A DNA stretch of 64,000 bases from Corbicula japonica (lineage: Eukaryota > Mollusca > Bivalvia > Venerida > Cyrenidae), in the NCBI GenBank assembly GCA_038501625.1, contig JAZAYU010000015.1, forward strand, positions 7,276,991-7,340,990, given 5' to 3'. Shown piece after piece: positions 46,301 to 58,300 of this stretch; position 1 is the stretch's first letter; each line of letters begins with the position of its first letter. A program made the translations under genes and the position numbers. The notes under the pieces were generated by a model. The model worked only from the letters and a program-made list of their open reading frames with translations. It was not told the origin of the DNA and did no database searches.

Positions 46301-49300
46301 GTACACATTCTGACATTGATTATTAAAAAGTTTAAAGCAATGGGAATTATACTCAAGACGTCAAGTTTAATATCATGTTTCTTTTTTATGATAAGATGTA
46401 ATTTTGTTTTTATCTCGGTAGAAATAATTCAAGTGATGTTATGTATTTCAGTTTCTTATTTAATTCGCGATATGATATTTGACAAAGACATGTTTTTATC
46501 CCTGTAAATAACAAATTTAGATATTTACAGGTATACAGTTCAAAATGGCTGATATAGTAATAACAGAATATTGGGTAACTACCAGTTAAATTGACAGTAT
46601 TTTGAATGTCATAAATAGTATAAACACTGCTTATGTGTTATTTCAATATAATTTTATCAGCTGTTTGTTGTTGTCGTTTTCAGTGACAACACAGTTACCA
46701 GTGTCAACAACTGCGAAGTTGACCCCTGCACAAGGTGAGTAGCATTTTCTGTTATTACCAGGATAAATGTACATGCATATGGTGTAAATAATTTTATATT
46801 TCATACCACATTAATGTAGAACATATTCTTAAAAACTTAGTTATTGCACCTATGAAAATATAAACATCTTTAACATTAAAACATTGGATGTGCCTTTTAT
46901 CACAAGTCATGGGTCACCAGTGTAGATCCAAATCTGTCAGAACATTCCAATATGGGTCTGTTCTGTTTGCTTCTTGGTAAGAAATAGCCAGGGCTCAAGA
47001 TCATAAAACTAAGATTGAGATCAGTCTCAAATCTCAAGGATCTGATTGGCTGAAATGGCGACTGGTCGCCATTTCAGCCAATCATATGCTTTAGATTTGA
47101 GACTGATCTCCAGATTTAGTTTTATGATCTTCGGCACTGATGAATCTAAAAATGAACATTGTAGATCCTGATCAAATGGCACTGGATTGCTGTCTGGTCT
47201 GCATCTACTCTAATCGCCCATAAAAGTCATATTGCTGGAGTAAGAAGTGAGCTTTATTTACGGATGTTGGTGGAGTAATGTAAAAAGTAAACAGTGTAGA
47301 TCCTTGTCTGGCTGATCTGGATCTACACTATTCACCCATGTTAAGTTTGTTAGAGTTCTAACTAAACAAGTTTTAAGCTTTAAACTTAATTGAAAATAAA
47401 AAAAAGTATTATAATCTTTAGGCCTGGTTGAAAAGTGAATAACAGTCTAAACATTTAAACAGTTAACACAGAAAACTTGTACATTGATGTCTGCTTGTGA
47501 ATTTCAGAATGTCAGCAAGCCAATGGTAGCTGTGATAGTTGTGTCAAGGTTGGCAGTGTCCAGGTACATGTTTATGCTTTACTCAAGATTCAACATTTCT
47601 TAACAGCAGGCTAAGTGAAAGACTGGAGACTGTAATATAACATGGCCCAAGATCATAAAACTAAGATTGGAGACCAGTCGCCATTTCAGCCAATCAGATG
47701 CTTAAGATTTAAGACTTCTCTCCAGATTTAGTTGTATGATTTTGGGCACACCTAGGTACCCCCTCAAGTTTAAATAATGCATGAAAACCAACTTTTGGTC
47801 TTCCATTTGAAGAAAAAAGCTGAAGTCAACCCCATTGGAGGCAGGGCAGAGACTTGTTTAGATTGATCAGGTTTGTACCAGAATGACAAATCATTACTTC
47901 CTTGTTATACTCGAAACGAAGATTTAGTTTATGTAAACATGTTTTGAATTTCTGTTCATTTAAGTTAAGCGAGAATATAGAAATTGATTTGAAACTTGAA
48001 ACCCATTATTTACTGGTAGGTAAGAACACACAAGAAAAATTGGTTTTCTAAACATTAGTTATGCACAATAATGTATAAGCAAGTGGTCTTTAGGAGAGCT
48101 TGTTAGTAATCAGAAGGTTAAATTACTATTATGGGGAAGTTAATGACACTTTAAAAATTATTAAGTAAAGTTATATTGATAATAAGAACTGTTTATGGTT
48201 TAGAAAGTTGGTTGAATTTCTATATAAACTGTTGAAAGCTTATAGAGATATAAAAGTAATTTTGGAACTATACATGTGTTCGTGTTATTTCACCATTTTA
48301 AATTAATTAGAACTTAACCCTTTCCTCCATTTATACGCATTTTTACGCATGTGCGACCAGTGTAGATCCAGATCAGCTGACACATCCGTGCCGTATGACC
48401 TGGATCTGCACTGGTCGCAATTTGGTCGGATATAACCTAACAAATATAAAAGTGAACAGTTTAGATTCTGATCTGGATCTTAACTGTTGCAATAAAGATG
48501 TGTCTAAGTAGGAAAGGGTTAAGCACTACCTTACAAGTTCTATTTTGTCATATCTTGCAAAGCAGTATGCATCTGCCATGATATTTGCAAGCTAGTACCC
48601 GGTATTATGGCGGTATCTTTCATAAATATACAATAATTCCATGTTCAAAATTTACTCGTCCAGGACATTGAGGAACCCACTTATAATCAAGATTTTGTTA
48701 GTCCTAGATTATTTTACCCTTTAATCCATAAATAAGACTTATGGCATGATCAAACAGTGTAGATCCAGATCAGCTTAGCCAGACATTTGTGCCATCTGAT
48801 CAGGATCTATGTTTCACTTTTAGATTCATTGGGTTATATTTGACCAAGAAGTGACTACTGTAGATCCAGATGAGATGGCATTGATTGATTTGATTGATTG
48901 ATGTGACAGCTGCTCTGGATCAACACTTTGGCACCTGTGATTTAAATTGCATATAAAATATGTAAAGGGGTTCACCATAATTCTTTATCTGATTTTTCAG
49001 TGTGTGTGGTGTGCATCATCAAGTAAATGTTTGTTAAAAGAGCATGTGATACCGATATCAGAATGTGGCGGCCTGGCTAATGCTAAATGGGCTGTCTGCT
49101 GGGGTAAGTATTCAATCTTTTTACTCCATTTATAGGACTTTGACTCCATGTATGACCGGTGTAGGTGCAGATATGCTAGCCTGAGATTAGGTGACATGTA
49201 AAGATATATGATGCATGAATTTAGTTTAAAATTATTTATTTTACATTGACTGTGAAACAAGTTATTACAACTTATATTAGTCACACTCGATGACTGCTTC

Positions 49301-52300
49301 CTGGGTTTCCAACCAGTACTTCTGCGAATGTGGTTTTGGGAAATGGAAGACGAATTTCCTCCATTGTGGGTTTTTAACCCACAGTGTCTGAACCTGGAAT
49401 TAGAGGCTCTACCCCTAGACCACTGTTCTTCCACTACTGCATGAATTCACATGTTGATCTAGATCTACACTGGTCCCCAGTGTGATTATAGGCATAATTA
49501 TGAATAAAAGGATTGTCTATAACAGATTTAGACATACATTCATTACTAAACAGCTAACTTTTTATTAAACCTTTACTTCCTGTTTTATGGCTTATATTCC
49601 ATGGGTTATTAGTCTAGATCTGTTCTATCGGATAGGTTCTACAAGTTTCCCTTTTAGATTCATTAGGTTATATTTTACAAACTAGCGAACACATTTTCTG
49701 GATGATCAGGAACAACCATTGTTGTCAATGTGATAAAAGCTGTGTCAGTGGAGTAAAGCTTTAGGAAGTTACAAATATTCTCCTGTGATTTATATGATAC
49801 AGAATAACTTAAACAGTTTAGATGTGTTAGAATATATAATGTGAGACATGGCCTTGAGGGATTTATGTCTGAGCATCTAAATGGCACTCAGTGTTACATT
49901 CAAATAAATATTGATGGTACTTCTTAATTACTATGCCCCCCCCCTCTGGGGGAGACATATTGTTTTTTCCCTGTCTGTCTGTCACACTTCGTTTCGGCTC
50001 ACTAACTTGAGTACCCTTTGACCCAGAGCCTTCAAACTTCATAGGGTGATAGCCCTTATTGAGTAGAAGAACCCTATTGATTTTGGGGTAGGTCAAAGGT
50101 CAAGGTCACAGTGACCCAAAGAGTGAAAACCGTTTCCGCTCAATAACTCGAGTATCCTTTGGCCCAGAGCCTTCAAACTTCATAGGGTGATAGCCCTTAT
50201 TGAGTAGAAGAGCCCTATTGATTTTGGGGTCAGTAGGTCAAAGTTCAAGGTCACAGTGACCTGAAGAGTGAAAACCGTTTCCGCTCAATAACTTGAGTAC
50301 CCTTTGACCCAGAGCCTTCAAACTTCATAGGGTGATAGCCCTTATTGAGTAGAACCCTATTGATTTTGGGGTTAGTAGGTCAAAGTTCAAGTTCACAGGG
50401 GCCCGAAGATTGAAAACCGTTTCTGCTCAATAACTCCAGTACCCTTTTACCCAGAGCATTCAAACTTCATATGATGGATGTCCTTATTGAGTAGAGGACT
50501 CCTATTGATTTTGTGGTCAGTAGGTCAAAGGTCACTGGGGCCCGAAGAGTGAAAACCATTTCCACTCAATAACTGGAGTACCGTTTGACCCAGAGCATTC
50601 AAACTTCATAGGGTGATAGCCCTTATTGAGTAGAAAAACCCTATTGAATTGGGGGTCATTAGGTCAAAGGTCAAGGTCACAGGGGCCTGAAGAGTGAAAA
50701 CCGTTTCCACTCAATAACAGGAGTTCTATTTATGTCTCCCCTCCTCTGGGGGAGACATATTGTTTTTGCCCTGTCCCTCTGTCCGTCCGTCTGTCACACT
50801 TCGTTTCCGCTCAATAACTCGAGTACCCTTTGACCCAGAGACTTCAAACTTCATAGGGTGATAGCCCTTATTGAGTAGAAGAACCCTATTGATTTTGGGT
50901 TCAGTAGGTCAAAGGTCAAGGTCACAGTGACTCTAAGAGTGAAAACCGTTTCCGCTCAATAACTCGAGTACCCTTTGACCCAGAGCCTCCAAACTTCATT
51001 GGGTGATAGCCCTTATTGAGTAGAAGAACCCTATTGATTTTGGGGTCAGTAGGTCAAAGGTCAAGGTCACAGTGACCCGAAGAGTGAAAACTGTTTCCGC
51101 TCAATAACTCGAGTACCCTTTGACCCAGAGACTTCAAACTTCATAGGGTGATAGCCCTTACTGTGTAGAAGAACCCTTTTGATTTTGGGGTCAGTAGGTC
51201 AAAGGTCAAGGTCACAGTGACCCAAAGAGTGAAAACTGTTTCCGCTCAATAACTCGAGTACCTTTTGACCCAGAGCCTCCAAACTTCATAGGATGATAGC
51301 CCTTATTGAGTAGAAGAACCCTACTGATTTTGGGGTCAGTAGGTCAAAGGTCAAGGTCACAGTGACCCGAAGAGTGAAAACTGTTTCCGCTCAATAATTC
51401 GAGTACCCTTTGACCCAGAGCCTCCAAACTTCATAGGGTGATAGCCCTTATTGAGTAGAAGAACCCTACTGATTTTGAGGTCAGTAGGTCAAAGGTCAAG
51501 GTCACAGGGGCCGGAAGAGTGAAAACCGTTTCCGCTCAATAATTCGAGTACCCTTTGACCCAGAGCCTTCAAACTTCATAGGATGACAGCCCTTATTGAG
51601 TAGAAGAACCCTATTGATTTTGATGTCAGTAGGTCAAAGGTCAAGGTCACAGGGGCCCGAAGAGTGAAAACCGTTTCTGCTCCATAACTTGAGTACCCTT
51701 TGACCCAGGGACTTCAAACTTCATAGGTTGATAGCCATTATAGAATAGAAGAGCCCTATTGATTTTGGGGTCAGTAGGTCAAAGGTCAAGGTCAAAGGGG
51801 CCTGAATAGTGAAAACCGTTTCCGCTCAATAACTGGAGTACCGTTTGACCCACAGCCTTCAAAATTCATAGGTTGATAGCCCTTTTTGATTAGAAGAACC
51901 CTATTGATTTTGGGGTCAGTAGGTCAAAGGTCAAGGTCACAGGGGCCTGAAGAGTGAAAACCGTTTCCACTCAATAATAAGAGTTCTATTTTACCCAGAC
52001 CATTCAAACTTTATACGATGGATGTCCTTATTGAGTAGAGGACTCCTATTGATTTTGGGGTCAGTAGGTCAAAGGTCAAGGTCACAGGGGCCCCGAAGAG
52101 TAAAAACCGTACCCAGTCAATTACTGGAGTACCGCTTGACCCAGAGCATTCAAACTAAATAGGGTAATAGCCCTTATTGAGTAGAAGAACCCTATTGATT
52201 ATGGGATCAGTAGGTCAAAGGTCAAGGTCACAGGGGTCTGGGCGCAGGGGGGGGGGGGGCGGCGCAGCGGGGAGACATGCGTTTTTCACAAAAAATATCT

Positions 52301-55300
52301 AGTTCACCTAGAGCCTTCAAACTTCATACGATGGATGTCCTTATTGAGTAGAGGACTCCTATTGATTTTGGGGTCAGTAGGTCAAAGGTCAAGGTCACAG
52401 GGGCCCCGAAGAGTGAAAACCGTATCTGGTCAATAACTGGAGTACCGCTTGACCCAGAGCATTCAAACTAAATAGGGTAATAGCCCTTATTGAGTAGAAG
52501 AACCCTATTGATTTTGGGATCAGTAGGTCAAAGGTCAAGGTCAGAGCGGCCAGGGCGCAGGGGGAGACATGCGTTTTTCACAAAAACATCTAGTTCTAAT
52601 TGGACATATACTCATTATATGACATTTTGGAAGAGCAGCATTAAATGACCAAAAGAAATACTACAAAGTATCACATGCTCTGTACAAACAATCTTGATTT
52701 GTTGCCGAAGGGAATAGGTACCTTAGTAAAATGCTTCTAAACAGATGAAAAATGAATTTGCATAAATTTATCAGACAAATTTTTAAAATCCTGTCTTGTA
52801 TTTTTTTAGAATTACAGTGACGAAATGAAAAAAGATGTCATGAAAGTTTTAGAGATGATTTATCAAGTTTTTAATTGTACTGCCTGTAGGGGAAACAAGG
52901 AGTTGTTGTAAATATTCATTTTTATGTAATAAAGAAAAGCTGTTGAAATTAATGTTATTTTTTTATGCCTCCAATTTAAAACTATGTGTTTAATTTCAGT
53001 GAATTACCAAGCACTTATCATCGCCTGTGCTGTGATTGGTGGAGTCCTAATTCTGGCGTTGACGATCTGCATCTGTTGCTGCTGCTGTTGTAAGAAGAAT
53101 AATAAGGCCAAGTAAGTTAACATGTTATTACTGAGGAATTACCTTTTTATCCCCCGCCGATAAAATCGGGAGGGGGATATTGTTTTGGCATTGTCCGTCC
53201 GTCACGCTGTCACACCATCACACTGTCACACCGTCACGCTGTCCGTCTGAATTTCGTTTCTTTGCTATTTCTCTGCAACACTGGATGGATTTCAACGAAA
53301 CTTTGTGGGAACCATAAGTACCAAGAGGAGATGCGCATATCATCGTCTTGTTCTGGTCAGACCATTTAACACAGAGTTATGGCCCTTTGATAACCTATGC
53401 ATTATGCATATAGAGCAGTATCATTTCCACGCTATTTCTCTGCAACTACTGAATGGATTTCAGTGAAACTTTCTGGAAACCATCTATACCAAGAGGAGAT
53501 GCGCATATTATTGTGTTGTTCCTGTCAGACCATTTAACACAGAGTTATTGCCCTTTGATACCTTATGCAATATACATATAGAGCAGTATTTGTTTCCACG
53601 CTACTTCTCTGCAACTACCGGATGGATTTCAATGAATCTTTCTGAGAACCATCAATACCAAGAGGAGATGCGCATATTGTCGTCTTGTTCCAGTCAGACT
53701 GTTTAACACAGAGTTATTGCCCTTTGATAACTTATGCATTATGCATATGGAGCAGTATTCATTTCCGCGCAATTTCTCTTCAACTACTGAATGGATTTCA
53801 ATGAAACTTTCTGGGAACCATCAATACCAAGAGGAGATGCGCATATCGTTGTCTTGTTCTCGTCAGATTGTTTAACACAGAGTTATGACCCTTTGATAAC
53901 TTTCCACGCTATTTCTCTGCAACTATTGGATGGATTTCAATGAAACTTTCTGGGAACCATCAATACCAAGAGGTGATGAGCATGTCATTGTCTTGTTCCC
54001 GTCAGACCGAATAACACAGAGTTATGGCCCTTTGATAACTTATGCATTATGCATATAGAGCAGTATTCGCTTCCACGCTATTTCTCTGCAACTATCAGAT
54101 GGATTTCAATGAAACTTTCTGGGAACCATCAATACCAGAGGAAATGCGCATATCATCATCCTTTTTTGGTCAGACTGTTTAACACAGAGTTATTGCGCTT
54201 TGATAAACTCTGCATGATGCATATAGAGCAGTATTCGTTTCCGGCTATTTCTCTGCAACTACTAAATGGAATTCAATGAAACTTTCTTGAAACCATCAAT
54301 ACCAAGAGGAGATGTGCATATTGTCATCTTATTCCTGTCAGACTGTTAAACACAGAGTTATGGCCCTTTGATAACTTATGCATTTTGCATATAGACCAGT
54401 ATTCGTTTCTGCGCAGTTTTTCTGCAATTACTGGATGGATTTCAATGAAACTTTCTGAGAGCCATCAATACTAAGAGGAGATGCGCATTCGACTTGTTCC
54501 TGTCAGACCATTTAACACAGAGTTATGGCCCTTTGATAACTTACGCATTATGCATATAGAGCAGTATTTGTTTTCTTGCTATTTCTCTGCAACTATTGGA
54601 TGGATTTCAATGAAACTTTCTGGGAACCATTAATACCAAGAGGAGATGCGCATATCATCGTCTTGTTTCGGTCAGACTGTTTAACATAGAGTTATTGCCC
54701 TTTGATCACTTATGCATGATGCATATAGAGCAGTATTCATTTCTGCGCTTTTTCTCTGCAGCTACTGGATGGATTTCAATTAAACTTTCTTGGAGCCATC
54801 AATACCAAGAGGAGATATGCATATTGTCGTCTTGTTCCGGTCAGACTGTTTAACACAGAGTTATGGCCCTTTGATTACTTATACATAACTTATGCATTAT
54901 GCATATAGAGCAGTATTTGTTTCCGCGCTATTTCTCTGCAACTACTGGATGGATTTCAATGAAACTTTCTCGGAGCCATCAATACCAAGAAGAGATGCGC
55001 ATATTGTTGTTTTGATCCGGTCAGACTGTTTAACACAGAGTTATGGCCCTTTGATAACTTATGCATTATGCATGTTGAGAAGTATTGGTTTCCTTGCTAT
55101 TTCTCTGCAACTACTGGATGGATTTCAATAAAAATATGGAAACCATCAATACCAAGACAAGATGACCATATTGTTGTCTTGTTCTGGTCAGACTGTTTAA
55201 CACAGAGTTATGGCCCTTTGATAAGTTATGCACTATGCATATAGAGTAGTATTCGTATCCGCGCTACTTCTCTGCATCTTCTGCATGGACTTCAATTAAA

Positions 55301-58300
55301 AACCCCGCTATTTTTTTACTACTGCGTTCTTCATTTCAACAACTCGAAGACTTTACGTCTCATTCTTATATTCTGGTGAGCTGTCCAACCCTTTTCACCA
55401 ACTTTTTTTTCACTGTTTTTTGCCATGATAAATATCTAAATAAAGCCTTATGTCTTCAGCTGTTGTGTTAGTAATAACCAGTACTCAGCGGGGGATATAA
55501 ATTCAACGAATTTGCTTGTTGTCTGTTCAAGTATTGCTGCTGTGACAAGGATCAAATTAGGCTGTGAGAACAGGGAGAAGCTTTTCCAATTTTGGGGACT
55601 AGGTTTTGGATGTTTTTAGTTTTCAATAATAAACACATCCAGAAAAACTTTTCCCTTGGCTTTCATGGGGACAAATTTTGTTGCAAAAGCCAAAATTGAT
55701 TATATTTGGGCAGGCATAAATTTGTACTATTGTATTTTTTCTATTCAGAAAGCCTAAATTATTACATGGCGTTATTATGGGATATATCCCATGGAGGAAA
55801 AAGGTTCACTGATTGTTATTTTTACTGCACTGCACGAGTTTACTGATTTTTTCAGGTACGATAAGGAAGATGCCAAGTATGAAAGGAAAAAGGCAGAAAT
55901 GAAAGCCGGTCAAGCAGAAAGGTTTGTGTGATTCTTGCAACAATGTTGAAGATTTTAATGATTCTTTCAGGTATGATAAGGAAGATGAAAATACTGAAAG
56001 AAAAAAAGCAGATATGAAAGCCAGTCATGATGAAAGGTTTGGTTGTTGTTGTTGTTGTTGCTGTTCAGGGATCATCCTGTAAGGCAACCTGGGAACCACA
56101 CTTTGAAATTGTTTTATTTTTGGCAATGTCTGGGGCAATAGAACAGGGGTGGGGGAAGGGGATGCATTTCATTATTCATTGTTTTGGGCAACCTGGAAAA
56201 ACATACTTCTAAATTGTTGTTATTTGTTACAATCAAGACAATTAAACCTTTACTCCATATATTGGTGGTTTTTTTTTCACATGTTAGATCCAGATCAGCT
56301 GGCATTTCTGGGCCATCTGATCTGATTCTACATTGCTTGCTTCTTGGTCAGAAATAACCTAATTTATCTAAAAGCAAAATGTGAGGATCCTGATCAGATG
56401 TGCCAGCTGATCTGGATTTATACTATACTCAACAAAAATAGAAACCTGACACTTTATATTTGGTGTATTTTCCTGGAATCAGATTTAAAGCTAATTGAAT
56501 TGTGGTATGTAATAAAAATTGTGCATGTTTTGAACTTAATTATGCATTTTGATATTTTTGGTGCATGAAACAAGTGATTCAGTGGTTATTTTCTTTTGGA
56601 TGGTGCAAAAAAATATAGATTTTGAATATGCACCTCATACTTATTCAAAGTTACAGTGTCAGGTTTCTTTTTTTGTTGAGATATTTGCCTATGGAGTAAA
56701 GGGTTAACTGTTCAGTGAATTAAAACTGAAAAAAAAGGTAAAATAGAATTTAAGTATACAAGAAAAGTACTATCACCTATGCTCATGTTTAGATGGGAAA
56801 ACACGCAAGGAGTTTGCAGACCAGATTAAAGTAATGTAACCTTCCTTTAATTTAAATAAAAATGTTGAAAAATTAAAAAAAAACAAAGTTTTGCTTGGAT
56901 GATCCCTGCAGTTACTTATTGTGTGGTAATTTCTACTTATAGCTTTGTTCATAGCCTCAGCAGTCATGAGACAGCTCTTGCAAACACAGTTACCCTGTGC
57001 AAGCCATTAAATAAACCTCAATTAGCATTCTCTTTCATGCATGCTCCATAACATCAAGTTGGTGCAAAATGATAAAACTCCTTTTTATTTCACAGGTACA
57101 TGTACTTAAACTGTTTTTGCACCAAGTGTTGATAATTCAGATTTTATAAGTGATATAATGTTTGAAAAAAATGTCAGTATCTTAGGTCCTTTTCAAGATA
57201 CTGACTTTATTAAGCCTTTGATTTTCACCTTTACTTCGTCATCACACAAGTGGCTTGTAACTCGTTTCTTTTTTAGGCCCCGCCATGAAATGGCGACGGG
57301 CATTAAGAGTTGCTCCTGTCCGTCCGTCCGTCCGATATTCTTGTGAACGCAACTCCTCCTACACTACTGGTGGGAATTTAATGAAACTTGACCACAATGC
57401 TTGGCCTGATATGTTGTTGTGCATAAAGGTGGGGTTTCGCTCTTACATGTTCCGTTCAGAAGTTATGGCCCTTTGATACTTCCATTTACATTAGTTTTAA
57501 TAGGAGTATATCTCGTGAACGCAACTCCTCCTACACTACTGGTGGGAATTTAATGAAACTTGACTGCAATGCTTGGCCTGATATGTTGTTGTGCATAAAG
57601 GTGGGGTTTCGCTCTTACATGTTCCGTTCACAAGTTATGGCCCTTTGATACTCTCATTTACATTAGTTTTAATAGGAATATAGCTCGTGAACGCAACTCC
57701 TCCTACACTACTGGTGGGAATTTAATGAAACTTTACCACAATGCTTGGCCTGATATGTTGTTGTGCATAAAGGTGGGGTTTTGATCTGACATGTTCCGTT
57801 CAGAAGTTATGGCCCTTTGATAATTCCATTTAAATTAGTTTTAATAGGAATATATCTTGTGAACGCAACTCCTCCTACACCTCTGCTGGGAATTTGATGA
57901 AACTTTACCACAATGCTTGGCCTGATATGTTGTTGTGCATAAAGGTGGGGTTTTGCTCTTACATGTTCCGTTCAGAAGTTATGGCCCTTTGATACTTCCA
58001 TTTACATTAGTTTTAATAGGAATATATCTTGTTTCTTATATTTTGTGTTAAGCAAAATATGCATTTTGCCCATAACTTTAAAACTACTTGAGATACTGCC
58101 TTGAAACTTGAAATATATTTTCACCATCAAAATCTACATCATAACCAACAAGACCCATAACCCTGCTTCCAATATTTTTCAAATTATGCCCCTTTTTCAC
58201 TTACATTTTGTGTTAAGAAAAATATATACTTTGCCCTTAACTTCGTTTGGAATGGAGGGATTTCAAAATAACTTGGCACAAATGTTCTCCATAACAAGTC

